DNA of 64,000 bases from Streptomyces sp. NBC_01197. GTDB taxonomy: Bacteria; Actinomycetota; Actinomycetes; Streptomycetales; Streptomycetaceae. The notes under the pieces were generated by a model. It was not told the DNA's origin and searched no databases. It saw only the letters and a list, made by a program, of their open reading frames with translations. Position 1 is the first letter of the stretch. Every line of letters begins with the position of its first letter. Of the stretch, positions 26,743 to 35,500 are shown in pieces. The stretch lies in contig NZ_CP108569.1 of the NCBI RefSeq assembly GCF_036010505.1, positions 434,001 through 498,000 of the forward strand, in the 5' to 3' direction. Position numbers and translations under genes: made by a program.

Positions 26743-27090
26743 TCACGCGTAGAGCTTCGCCCAGGTGTGGGCGCCCACCTCGCCGTCCACGGTGAGGCCG
26801 TGCGCGCCCTGGAACTTCTTGACGGCAGCGAGTGTCTTCGCTCCGAAATCGCCGTCCACACCGCTCCACGGCAGATAGCCCCAGTTGGCGAGCAGGCACT
26901 GGACCTGGGAGACGCGCGATCCGTGGTTGCCGTACACGGTCAGTGCCCTACCGCTGTAGTAGGCACACGCCGCCTGCGGTGACATACCGCCCGAGGGCGC
27001 GGCCGTTGCGCTGTGGGCGGTGGCCGCACCGGTGAACGAGAGCAGCGCCGCAGCCGCGACAGCGACCGTGGTGCGCCTGATTCGATTCAT
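26743..27090 (-). CDS. Secreted peptidoglycan-binding domain protein
   Basis: A 115-residue secreted protein. ATG 27090 (AGGAG upstream) gives a Sec-type signal peptide (RIRRTTVAVAAAALLSF, cleavage near AHS). The mature part is one PGBD-like domain: VSQVQCLLANWGYLPWSGVD, GDFGAKTLAAVKKFQ and GLTVDGEVGAHTW are the family repeats. It should bind cell wall glycan or act as a small exported inhibitor or adaptor. A second secreted small protein gene lies 50 bp upstream on the same strand. Confidence 0.9.
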   Translation of the reverse strand: MNRIRRTTVAVAAAALLSFTGAATAHSATAAPSGGMSPQAACAYYSGRALTVYGNHGSRVSQVQCLLANWGYLPWSGVDGDFGAKTLAAVKKFQGAHGLTVDGEVGAHTWAKLYA

Positions 27091-27139
27091 GGTCCGTACT
27101 CCTGTCTGCGACCGGGGGCGCCCCCGGTGCTCGGAACTC

Positions 27140-27505
27140 TCAGCAGTCGGGAACGCCTGCGATCTTGCGCCCGCCCTGCAGGAATACGTTGCTGACCCAG
27201 GCGTCGTCACTGCCTGTCGTCAGCGTGACCTTGCTCCACCAGGTGTTGGTCCCGCCGCTGGGGTCGGCCACCGGCGTGGTGTTCTTGTTGGTCTGGCACC
27301 AGTCGGTGAGGTGGATGTGCGAGACGGTGGCGAGAACGGTCGCGCTGGTACGCGGTGCCTCGCGCAGGTGGACGCTGGTGGCGTAGACGTAGACCGTCTT
27401 CGACGCCGGCTGCGCGTCGGCCGCCTGGGCGCTGGGCGCCACGAGCAGCGCTCCCGCTGTGAGTGTGACGGCTCCCGCCGCTATCAGTGCACGTCGGTAC
27501 GGCAT
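27140..27505 (-). CDS. Secreted SH3-like domain protein
   Basis: A 121-residue protein with a signal peptide (RRALIAAGAVTLTAGALL, cleavage near AQA). The mature chain has an SH3b-type pattern (VHLREAPRTSATVLATV, WWSKVTL, DAWVSNVFL) and two cysteines (DWCQ, PDC end) that could form a disulfide. It probably binds the cell wall or a substrate outside the membrane. It is followed on the same strand by a secreted peptidoglycan-binding protein gene, so the two may work together. Confidence 0.85.
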   Translation of the reverse strand: MPYRRALIAAGAVTLTAGALLVAPSAQAADAQPASKTVYVYATSVHLREAPRTSATVLATVSHIHLTDWCQTNKNTTPVADPSGGTNTWWSKVTLTTGSDDAWVSNVFLQGGRKIAGVPDC

Positions 27506-27753
27506 GGTTGAACCCCCGTAGAACTGAATGAACTGAATGAAACCGACTGAACTGGTCGAACCGAGACGGACTGCGTCGAACTGGCGGGTCCGCCGGATCT
27601 CGGCCCCCTACGCATCCACGGTGCCGCCGGACCGGCCGCGCGTATTGGAGAAAATCGCACACAGTCGGCGAACGGCGGAAAACCGGCGGTTTCCCGCTGT
27701 AGCGCACTCCCTTGTCGCCCGGTGTCGTCCGGGATGTCCGGTGTCGTCCGGTC

Positions 27754-28650
27754 CTATCCGGCCAGAACGAGGCTGGTGGTCTCCCCCGGCAGCCGGTCCA
27801 CCGGCGGCCCGCCGCCCGGGAGAGAAGCGCGGCCTTCCATGAACGCCGTCGGGGTCAGCCCGGTCATGGCCTTGAACTCGCGGCACAGGTGCGCCTGGTC
27901 GTAGAAGCCGCACGCCGCGGCGACCGCTCCCTGCGACCGCCCGCGGGCGAGCTGCCGACGGGCCCGCTGCATACGCAGCACCCGCGCCGCAGCCTTGGGA
28001 CGCTGTCCGATCTGCTGCTGGAAGCGGTGTTCCAACTGCCGTACCCCCCAGCCCACATCGTCCGCCAGGCGCGGGATGGGCAGGGTTCCGCCGGACCGGC
28101 TGAGCAGGGTCCAGGCCCGTACGATCTGCGGGGCGGGTCGCGGTCCGGTGTCGGCCCAGGCCGCCAGGGCCGCGTCGAGCATCCTGAACCGGTGCTGCCA
28201 GCAGGGCGCTTCGGCCAGTGCGTCCGTGAGGGCGGCGATCCGGCCACCCGGCAGCAGGAGCGGATCGACGGATTCGGCGGCCAGATCGCTCTGGTCCGCG
28301 TCGAAGAGGGCGAACGCCATCCACGGGGCCAGGCTCACCTCCACCCCGTACAGCCGTCCGCCGTGCCCGGCCAGGGTGGCGCAGGTCCGCAGCCCCGAAA
28401 GGACGGACATGCGGCGGAGCGGGCGGTCCGGACGGTCGGAGCGCGTGAGCGTGATCGGGTGCTCCTCGAAGGCCAGAACCAGGGTCGCGGCGCTGATCGG
28501 CGCCTCCAGGCGCAGACGCGGCCGGTTCAGCGCCAGCCGGAAACCCCGGTAGGCGAGCACCCCGGGTCGTAATCGGGGATGCGGTAACGCGTCGGCGGCC
28601 TCCCAGGTGCCCATCGGACAGGCCCGGAGGTCCATGTCTCTGCTTGTCAT
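27754..28650 (-). CDS. AraC family transcriptional regulator
   Basis: A 298-residue regulator with a C-terminal double HTH: LPIPRLADDVGWGVRQLEHRF and GAVAAACGFYDQAHLCREFK, then the AraC end motif GLTPTAF. The N-terminal half is a ligand-sensing domain of unknown specificity. ATG 28650 is used, but the ribosome binding site is weak and ATG 28635 is possible. It is divergent from the antitoxin gene with a 155-bp spacer. Confidence 0.88.
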   Translation of the reverse strand: MTSRDMDLRACPMGTWEAADALPHPRLRPGVLAYRGFRLALNRPRLRLEAPISAATLVLAFEEHPITLTRSDRPDRPLRRMSVLSGLRTCATLAGHGGRLYGVEVSLAPWMAFALFDADQSDLAAESVDPLLLPGGRIAALTDALAEAPCWQHRFRMLDAALAAWADTGPRPAPQIVRAWTLLSRSGGTLPIPRLADDVGWGVRQLEHRFQQQIGQRPKAAARVLRMQRARRQLARGRSQGAVAAACGFYDQAHLCREFKAMTGLTPTAFMEGRASLPGGGPPVDRLPGETTSLVLAG

Positions 28651-28805
28651 GTCAAAGGCGACGCGAGCTCCGGCGGAGCGGTTCCCTCCGATCCCGCCCG
28701 GAATGTGACCGGCACGGGGACCCCACCGCCCCCGCGATGAGCTTGCCCCCGGACCCATACGCCGGTCCCGTACCGGTGCTGTACGCCTTGCTGTACGGTC
28801 AGGGT

Positions 28806-29054
28806 ATGTCGAAGCCAGTGACGATCCGGGTCGATGACGAGTTGCACGCGTTGCTCAAGGAACGGGCCGAAGCCGAGGGAACCACGGTGACCGCGCTCAT
28901 CACCCGTGCCGCACACGACGCCGTACGCGACCCCCGCCTCGAAGGCGCCGCCGAAGTCTTCCGCGCGTTCGTCACCGACAACGCGGACGCGTTCGACAGC
29001 GCCTTCCCGGAGGACTCGCCGTCCTTGCTCGACGCGTCGGGGCGGGCCGCCTGA
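28806..29054 (+). CDS. Ribbon-helix-helix-type antitoxin
   Basis: An 82-residue protein with an N-terminal Arc/CopG-like DNA-binding segment (PVTIRVDDELHALLKERAEAEGTTVTALI) and an acidic C-terminal half (AFDSAFPEDSPSLL) expected to bind and neutralise the toxin. The start ATG 28806 has only a weak CAGGG upstream. The stop is 1 bp before the toxin GTG (29056). The order antitoxin-toxin fits a type II module. Confidence 0.82.
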   Translation: MSKPVTIRVDDELHALLKERAEAEGTTVTALITRAAHDAVRDPRLEGAAEVFRAFVTDNADAFDSAFPEDSPSLLDASGRAA

Positions 29055-29055
29055 G

Positions 29056-29427
29056 GTGGAGCTCCATGTCGACATCCGCTGGCTTCTGGAACGCCAGGCG
29101 GAGGCCCTCCCCAAGCATCCGCACATCCACGACTTCTCCAGCCTGGTGGCCGCCGTCGGCCGGCACCGCGTCAACACCCCGAGGGTCGGCGCCACGGTCG
29201 ACAACTCCTGGCGCGCCGCCGCTCTGATGCACGCCGTCATCCGGCTGCGTCCGCTGCCCGCCCGCAACGCGTTGTTCGGTGTGGGGCTGGTCGTCGCGTA
29301 CATGGACGCCGCCGGTGAAGGCATCGACGCGCCCTACGGCGCGCTGATCGACCTCGCCCGCGACATCGACAACGGCCGCTGCGATGCGTACGACGCGGCA
29401 GACCGCATCCGGTCCTGGCGGATCTGA
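29056..29427 (+). CDS. Fic/Doc-like toxin, degenerate active site
   Basis: A 123-residue protein (GTG start) with the small Fic/Doc fold layout seen in Streptomyces toxin-antitoxin pairs: HVDIRWLLERQAE at the N-terminus, RHRVNTPR, and the core LRPLPARNALFG. The Fic motif HxFxx(D/A)GNxR is not intact: the catalytic His is absent and the core reads PARNALFG. It may be a kinase-type Doc variant, a diverged toxin or an inactive relic. It overlaps translationally with the antitoxin. Confidence 0.75.
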   Translation: MELHVDIRWLLERQAEALPKHPHIHDFSSLVAAVGRHRVNTPRVGATVDNSWRAAALMHAVIRLRPLPARNALFGVGLVVAYMDAAGEGIDAPYGALIDLARDIDNGRCDAYDAADRIRSWRI

Positions 29428-29491
29428 CCACCACGGGGCCCGGTCCCTCCACTGCTCTGGTGCCCGCGGCCAGGACCCTGCCGGATGGATC

Positions 29492-30256
29492 TCAGGCCGT
29501 CCCGGGGTCCGACGGCGACAGAGGAGTCGGCAGCTGAGCCCGTACGTCGAGCGACCGGGCGAGCCGGAACCCGAGGTCGTCGACGCGGAAGGCCGGGTGG
29601 CTCTTGCGGCGGCACGACGCCCTGCATCCTCGCGGATGGTCGTACGCGCCTCCGCCCCGGAACACCCGGTACGGGCCGTAGACCTCGGGATCGTAGAGAT
29701 CCCAGCACCACTCCCACACGTTCCCGAGCATGTCGTGGAAGCCCCACTCATTCGGCGCCCTGGTCGCGACGGGGTGCACCTGGTCGCCGGAGTTCCCTCG
29801 GTACCAGGCGATGTCGTCCAGTTCGCCGTACCGGACGCCGGAGCTCCCGGCCCGGCACGCGTACTCCCACTCCGCCTCGGACGGGAGGCGATAGCCACCG
29901 GCTTCCCAGTCGCAGCGCACGTCCCGCGCGTCCGGGTCGTGACCCAGTACGTAACAAGGTTCGAGCCCCGTCGCGCGCGACAGCAGGTTGCAGAACCGGA
30001 CGGCTTCCTCCCAGGACACCTCGGCCACGGGGGTACACGGCCCTGCCTGACTCGAAGGCGCCTTCGCACCGGAAGGCGCCTCGTCCAAGACGGCGCGGTA
30101 CAACTCGTGGGTCACGGGAAACGGCGCGAGGCTGAACGCTCCGAGTCCGACTCTCCACTCCGTCCTGGTGCCTTCGTCACGGAGGACGATCTCCCCGGCC
30201 GGAATGCCGATCATGCGCTCGGCGGCGACCTCGTCCAGAGCCGGTCCGGGGATCAT
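29492..30256 (-). CDS. FGE/SUMF1-type domain protein (second copy)
   Basis: A 254-residue FGE-superfamily protein with YRLPSEAEWEYACRAG, LGNVWEWCWD, VFRGGGAY and LGFRLARS. It is more canonical in the WEW motif than the copy at 1180. Cysteines occur in GCRASCRRK, but spacing (three residues between) differs from the FGE pair. No sulfatase gene is near. The start ATG 30256 has a modest ribosome binding site. A distinct copy from the 1180 gene by sequence, not a recent duplicate. Confidence 0.88.
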   Translation of the reverse strand: MIPGPALDEVAAERMIGIPAGEIVLRDEGTRTEWRVGLGAFSLAPFPVTHELYRAVLDEAPSGAKAPSSQAGPCTPVAEVSWEEAVRFCNLLSRATGLEPCYVLGHDPDARDVRCDWEAGGYRLPSEAEWEYACRAGSSGVRYGELDDIAWYRGNSGDQVHPVATRAPNEWGFHDMLGNVWEWCWDLYDPEVYGPYRVFRGGGAYDHPRGCRASCRRKSHPAFRVDDLGFRLARSLDVRAQLPTPLSPSDPGTA

Positions 30257-30379
30257 CGCAGCGCCTGCTTGCTACCGACCGGGTCGACCGGGCCAACAAC
30301 GTACTCAGGTGTCATCGAGTGATCATAGGGGTCAACGCCCTTCACCCGGCGGCCCGTTCGGCCCGGGCGGCTCCCGGCC

Positions 30380-30598
30380 TCAGGCGGAAGCGCCCTGCCG
30401 GCCGTCTCCGGTCACGTACGAGGTCAAGTCGCTGCCCAGGATTTCGGAGACGATCCGGTGACCAGACTCGTTCGCCGGACCGGACGGCTTGTGCGTTCCT
30501 GACGCCGGGCCCGGGTCGGCGGCCGCTGCGGCGGCGCTTCCCAGAACGGCCTGAGCGATCAGTGCACTTGCGGCCAGGAGCTTGGGGAACGTTCGCAT
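30380..30598 (-). CDS. Small secreted hypothetical protein
   Basis: A 72-residue protein: signal peptide (RTFPKLLAASALIAQAVLG, cleavage after AAA about 27) then a Pro/Ser/Gly-rich mature chain of about 45 residues. GAGAAAGG lies about 9 bases before the ATG. Probably exported. No family recognised. Confidence 0.65.
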   Translation of the reverse strand: MRTFPKLLAASALIAQAVLGSAAAAAADPGPASGTHKPSGPANESGHRIVSEILGSDLTSYVTGDGRQGASA

Positions 30599-30928
30599 TC
30601 GACACGCCTTTCTCGGCAGAGGTGGTCCGGACGGCGGGGCACAGCCCGTGGCCCACCGCTGTCCCGCGGTAAGAGGTTCAACGGCGTCCCAGGGGCGCCC
30701 GTTGGCGTCCTTTCACCCGCGGTCTCCGTAACAGTGTGTCCGCGTATTTCGTCAGGACCGGTCGCTGGGATTGGTCTCGGTGCTTCGTTCACTCGAACGG
30801 GGCCGCGTACCCGGCGCACGGCCACTGCCCAGCACCCCACCGGCAGCGAAGTGAGGCAAGTGCCCCTCGCCTCTGTCGCGTCAGACGTGCACGGTGAGAA
30901 TGGAGCACGGGAACGAGGACTGACGATC
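30599..30928. other. Intergenic region before pucR-type gene
   Basis: About 330 bp. A 5-4-5 palindrome CGTTCACTCGAACG lies at 30786-30799, about 130 bp before the regulator start, and could be an operator. Nothing else recognisable was seen. Confidence 0.4.
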
Positions 30929-32923
30929 ATGGTGATGGCTGTGGACAGAGCAGGTGGCAGGGGCGCCCTGCCGACGCTGGGTGAGTTCCTGCGGTGCCTC
31001 GGACCGCAGGTGGTCGCCGGCCAGGAACCGGCGGATCGGGCAGATCCAGCAGACCCAACACGTCACGGGAGCCGGCCGGTGGCAGGGGCGGTACCCGCGA
31101 GCGAGCCGTACTCCGGCGATGACATCAAGGATCTGCTGGTGGTCGCGGAGCCCGGCGAGCCGTGGCTGCGGCACCCGCGCGCCACTGACCTCCGGCTGAG
31201 CGCGCTCGCCGGGGCGGGCGCCACCGGACTCCTGGTGAACGGGTCTGTCGAAGCCGCCGCGCACGCGTCGCTGACGTCGGCCGCCCGGCGCAACGCCGTA
31301 CCGGTGGTCTTCGTCTCGGGTGTGCCCTGGCTCCGTGCCGCCCGGGTCATCAGCGATCTGCGCCACGACGCCGCCGAGGTCAGGGCGGCTTCGCTCTGTG
31401 ACCTGCTGGAGGCCGCCCGTCCGGATACGGGCGGCGATGCCAACCTGCTGCTGGACTGGTTGTCCACCGCCGTGGCGGGCACCGCCGAAATCCTCCCGCC
31501 CCACGAGGACGCCACCCGGATGCACGCGCCCGACGCCGTCGACGCGCTGCGTGCGGGACGAGCCGCGGCCTCCGGAGCGAGCAGCGGCTCCACCGAGATC
31601 CGGATGTACGCGATCGGAGCGTCGAAGCCGCATCCGGTGCTCGTCGTGACCCGGTCCGTGGACTTCCCGCCCTGGGCGGTGGCGGAGGTGCGCCGGGTAC
31701 TCCCTTTCCTGGAGAGGGCCGTACGGCATCCGCTCACCGGGCCCGAAGGTCTGGAAAGCGCGCAAGTCGCCGTGCTGCAGCTTCTGATGGGCGGTCTTGT
31801 CACCTGGGCCAGGAGGACGGCGCACGCGTTGCGGCTGAGCCGGACAGCGATGGCGGCGTCCGCGGTCCGCGTCCACATCCTCCAGTGCCCGCCGGGGCTG
31901 CGCGACACCGCCGCGGGCCAGTGCAGGCAGCGGCTGCGCGAGACGGGACTGGTGGTGCGGTGCCCGGTCGACGACGGTCAGGTGATCATCATCGCCGCCG
32001 TGTCCGACAGCGACCGGGAAGACGACCCGGCCCGGGACGCCCTGACCGCCCTCGTGGCCGGAGCTCCGGACTACCGGCTGGGGACCAGCCGCCCAGCCTC
32101 TCTGGCCGCGACTGCGGGCGCGTACGAAGAGGCGACCCAGGCACTCGCCGTGGCGCGGAACCGGGCTGACCGGGTCGCCGAGTACGAGGAGAAGGCGGAT
32201 CTGACACGGCTGCTCCCGCCGGCGGCGCACTCCTGGGCGGAGCGTTTCCTCCAGCCACTCGCCCGGCTTCCGGCGAGCAGAAGGCCGGAGATCGCACACT
32301 CCGTACGTCTGGGTCTCGCCTTCGGCGTCAGTGGCGCGGCGAAGCTGAGCGGGCAGCACCGCAATACGGTACGGGCCCATCTCGCACGCACCGCTCAGCT
32401 GCTCGGACTCGATCTGCAACGCCTGGGCGACCGGGCGGTACTGAGTCTGGCGCTGCGCATCCAGGACGACATGGCGGACGACCCGGCAGGGGACGACGGC
32501 ACGGCCGCGACAGCGGACGCGGGGGCTGGTTCGGAAGCGGTCACAGGCGCGGACGCGCCCGGTGATGACAGTCTGCGCGAACTGCTGCGGCACCCGCTCT
32601 GCCGGGAGTGGGCCACCCGTTTCCTGGCCCCGCTCGATACGGCCCGCCGCCCGAGTCTCCGGCGCACGGTGACGACGTGGGTCCTCCGGGGCGCCCGGAC
32701 GGAGGAGACCGCAGGCCAACTCCAGCTGCACTACAAGACAGTGCTTGCCCATCTGGCCACGGCGGAAAAGGTCCTGCAGCGGCCCCTCATCGAAACACAT
32801 CGGCGGATCACGGAGGGTGACGACAGTGCGAACGGATTCAACGGGCCGCACGACGTCGTACTCGCGCTTCATGTCACCTCCCCCGAACTGGGCATCATCG
32901 ACGGCAGGCTGCTCGACGGCTGA
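30929..32923 (+). CDS. PucR family regulator, duplicated HTH
   Basis: A 664-residue regulator. An N-terminal PucR-type sensor region (DIKDLLVVAEPGEPWLRHP... and TGLLVNG) precedes a GGDEF-like middle. Two PucR-type C-terminal HTH segments follow: one near 32331-32400 (AAKLSGQHRNTVRAHLAR) and one near 32700-32760 (EETAGQLQLHYKTVLAHLATAEKVLQ). ATG 30929 has GAGGA about 10 bases upstream; GTG/ATG codons follow closely. A 23-bp tandem duplication covers the 3' end. Target unknown; the neighbouring aconitase gene is a candidate. Confidence 0.85.
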   Translation: MVMAVDRAGGRGALPTLGEFLRCLGPQVVAGQEPADRADPADPTRHGSRPVAGAVPASEPYSGDDIKDLLVVAEPGEPWLRHPRATDLRLSALAGAGATGLLVNGSVEAAAHASLTSAARRNAVPVVFVSGVPWLRAARVISDLRHDAAEVRAASLCDLLEAARPDTGGDANLLLDWLSTAVAGTAEILPPHEDATRMHAPDAVDALRAGRAAASGASSGSTEIRMYAIGASKPHPVLVVTRSVDFPPWAVAEVRRVLPFLERAVRHPLTGPEGLESAQVAVLQLLMGGLVTWARRTAHALRLSRTAMAASAVRVHILQCPPGLRDTAAGQCRQRLRETGLVVRCPVDDGQVIIIAAVSDSDREDDPARDALTALVAGAPDYRLGTSRPASLAATAGAYEEATQALAVARNRADRVAEYEEKADLTRLLPPAAHSWAERFLQPLARLPASRRPEIAHSVRLGLAFGVSGAAKLSGQHRNTVRAHLARTAQLLGLDLQRLGDRAVLSLALRIQDDMADDPAGDDGTAATADAGAGSEAVTGADAPGDDSLRELLRHPLCREWATRFLAPLDTARRPSLRRTVTTWVLRGARTEETAGQLQLHYKTVLAHLATAEKVLQRPLIETHRRITEGDDSANGFNGPHDVVLALHVTSPELGIIDGRLLDG

Positions 32924-32961
32924 TCGTCCGGCTGCTCGACGGCTCACCGTCCGGCTGCTCG
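32908..32961. repeat. 23-bp tandem duplication at 3' end of pucR-type gene
   Basis: Unit 1 (32908-32930, containing the stop codon) is followed by unit 2 (32931-32953) with two mismatches and a partial third copy to 32961. It looks like a recent slippage duplication. Confidence 0.8.
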
Positions 32962-33338
32962 CGTACGGCCTCGCTTGTGCAGCTGTGACAGGCGGCGGGA
33001 GAAACTTGTGCACCGGCGCCGTTCCAGCGGCCCCGGAGTGGAGGTTAGCGTCCTCCGGGAGATCGCTTCCCGTCTGCGGTTCTGCCGTCGTCGGCCCTTC
33101 GGGCGGACCAGCGCATCGCACTCGGGCCACCGGCCTGGCCCTGACCGGTACAGGGGTTCGGTCAGGGTCTGCCGGTGGGCCGCCGCCCCGCGTGATCCAG
33201 GGGCCCGTCTCCCCGCCTGTCCCCCGGCCCCGGCCGCCCTGAGCAGCGCCGAGGGGCACGGAACGCCGTGTCCACGGACAATGGGGTACTCGGGCCCGGT
33301 AAGGCAGCCGGGCACGCGGCAACTCTGGGAGGTGGGGC
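32924..33338. other. Intergenic region before aconitase gene
   Basis: About 415 bp holding the tail of the tandem repeat and an 8-bp inverted repeat CCCTGACC/GGTCAGGG at 33139-33167. No gene or tRNA was recognised. It should contain the aconitase promoter. Confidence 0.4.
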
Positions 33339-35393
33339 ATGGAGCCGAGCGGACAGCAGGAGCGAGCCACCGACACAGGACAGACGGGGAGGACCGGGCA
33401 GCCAGGCGAGCGGGGCCGGGCCCCGCACGGCACCGTGACCCACCAGCTCATCGCGGACCATTTGGTCGAAGGGCGGATGGAACCCGGGACCGAGATCGGG
33501 CTGCGCGTGGACCAGACACTCACCCAGGACGCTACCGGCACGCTGGTCATGCAGGAGCTGGAGGCGCTCGGCCTCGACCGGGTGCGCACCGAGGTGAGTG
33601 TCCAGTACGTGGACCACAACATCATCCAGACCGACGAGCGGAACGCCGAGGACCACGCGTTTCTCCGCTCGGCGGCCCGGCGCCTCGGTGTCTGGTACTC
33701 GAAGCCCGGCAACGGTGTGTCGCACCCCGTCCACATGCAGCATTTCGGTGTGCCGGGCCGGACACTCGCCGGTTCCGACTCGCACACCTGCGCCGCCGGG
33801 GCCCTGGGCATGTTCGCGGTCGGCACCGGGGGCCTGGAGGTCGCGCTGGCCATGGCGGGCCGTCCCTTGCGCATCACGATGCCGCACATCTGGGGCGTCC
33901 GGCTGACCGGAGCCCTGCCGGAGTGGGTCAGCGCCAAGGACGTCGTACTGGAGATGCTGCGCCGGCACGGTGTGAAGGGCGCGGTGAACCGGGTCCTGGA
34001 GTACTACGGTCCCGGACTGGCGTCACTGTCGGCGATGGACCGGCATGTGATCGCCAACATGGGCGCCGAACTGGGCGCCACCACCACGGTGTTCCCCTCC
34101 GACGAAGCCGTACGCGTTTTCCTGCGCAGCGAGGGCCGTGAAGACGTCTGGACGCCCCTGCGGGCAGCGGAGGACGCGGTCTACGACCTGGACGAGGAGA
34201 TCGATCTCGCGGCGCTGGAGCCGCTCATCGCCCGGCCCACTTCGCCGGGCAATGTCATGCCCGTGCGCGAGGTCGCGGGCGAGCCGGTGGGCCAGGCGGT
34301 GATCGGTTCCTCCGCCAACCCCGGTCTGCGCGACTTCGCCATGGCGGCGGAGATGGTCCGCGGACGGCAGACCCCGCCCGGGGTGAGTTTCGATGTCAAT
34401 CCGACCTCCCGGGAGATCCTCCAGGACCTCAGCCATTCCGGCGCGGTCTTCGACCTGATCGCGGCGGGGGCCCGGATCCACCAGGCGGGCTGCCTGGGGT
34501 GTATCGGTATGGGCCAGGCGCCGGCTGTGGGCCGCAACTCGCTGCGTACGTTCCCGCGCAACTTCCCCGGCCGTTCGGGTACCCAGGACGACGCGGTGTG
34601 GCTCTGTTCACCGGAGACGGCGACGGCCTCCGCGCTGAACGGTGTCATCACCGACCCGCGCGACTGGGCCGCGGAGACCGGGCTCTCGTATCCGGCTGTC
34701 GCAACGCTGCGGGCGGAGCCGGTCAACACCGCGATGCTCGAACCTCCGCTGCCGCCCGAAGAGGCTTCCCGCGTGGAGCTGGAACGCGGTCCCGGCGTCT
34801 CCGCGCTGCCCGACCTCGATCCGATTCCGGATACCGTGCTCCTGCCGGTGCTGCTGAAGACGGGCGACAACGTGTCGACCGACGAGATCTCACCGGCAGG
34901 TGCCAAGGCGCTGCCGTACCGCTCCAACATCCCGCGCCTCGCGGAGTTCACCTTCACGCGGATCGACCCCGACTACCCGTCGCGCGCGGCCGAGTGCCGG
35001 GACGCCGGCGGGCACCTCGTCGTCGGCGGGGACAACTACGGTCAGGGTTCCTCCCGCGAGCACGCGGCGCTCACGCCCCGGTATCTGGGGCTGCGGCTGG
35101 TGATCGCCAAATCGTACGCGAGGATCCACTGGCAGAACCTGGCCAACTTCGGTGTCCTCGCTCTCGAATTCGACGATCCCGCCGACTACGACCGTGTCGA
35201 ACAGGGCGACGAGATCCGGCTGGAGGGCCTGCACGCGGCTCTCGCGCCGGACGCCGACCCGTCGCTGGTCGCCGTCAACACCACACGGGACGAGACCTAT
35301 CGGGTCCACCACCGGCTGCCCGCTCACCGGCGCCGGACCGTCCTGCTCGGCGGCACCATCCCGGCGGTCGCGGCCGATGAGGCCGGGAGTTGA
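33339..35393 (+). CDS. Aconitate hydratase
   Basis: A 684-residue aconitase of the shorter mitochondrial-like type. The [4Fe-4S] ligands are visible: one Cys in GSDSHTCAAG (about residue 150) and a CLGC pair in GCLGCIGMG (about 385-389). The C-terminal swivel domain carries the GDNYGQGSSREHAAL motif. Role: citrate to isocitrate via cis-aconitate in the TCA cycle, or a related hydro-lyase step. ATG 33339 has GGAGGTGGGG upstream. The Gln/Gly/Arg-rich first 25 residues look disordered. It stands apart from other TCA genes. Confidence 0.93.
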   Translation: MEPSGQQERATDTGQTGRTGQPGERGRAPHGTVTHQLIADHLVEGRMEPGTEIGLRVDQTLTQDATGTLVMQELEALGLDRVRTEVSVQYVDHNIIQTDERNAEDHAFLRSAARRLGVWYSKPGNGVSHPVHMQHFGVPGRTLAGSDSHTCAAGALGMFAVGTGGLEVALAMAGRPLRITMPHIWGVRLTGALPEWVSAKDVVLEMLRRHGVKGAVNRVLEYYGPGLASLSAMDRHVIANMGAELGATTTVFPSDEAVRVFLRSEGREDVWTPLRAAEDAVYDLDEEIDLAALEPLIARPTSPGNVMPVREVAGEPVGQAVIGSSANPGLRDFAMAAEMVRGRQTPPGVSFDVNPTSREILQDLSHSGAVFDLIAAGARIHQAGCLGCIGMGQAPAVGRNSLRTFPRNFPGRSGTQDDAVWLCSPETATASALNGVITDPRDWAAETGLSYPAVATLRAEPVNTAMLEPPLPPEEASRVELERGPGVSALPDLDPIPDTVLLPVLLKTGDNVSTDEISPAGAKALPYRSNIPRLAEFTFTRIDPDYPSRAAECRDAGGHLVVGGDNYGQGSSREHAALTPRYLGLRLVIAKSYARIHWQNLANFGVLALEFDDPADYDRVEQGDEIRLEGLHAALAPDADPSLVAVNTTRDETYRVHHRLPAHRRRTVLLGGTIPAVAADEAGS

Positions 35394-35500
35394 GGGGGGC
35401 GCGGCAGGCTGACCGGGTGTTACGGGAACCTCCTGCGGATCGTGATCGACGCGTTCGACTCAATCCACGCACGGCGGCCCCGCCCCGTTGATAATGACGT

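Noticed and set aside
30881..33937. A minus-strand frame of over 1000 codons covering the pucR-type gene and part of the aconitase gene
   Set aside because: It is antisense to two clearly homologous genes and has the Arg/Pro/Gly-rich composition typical of GC-driven shadow frames.
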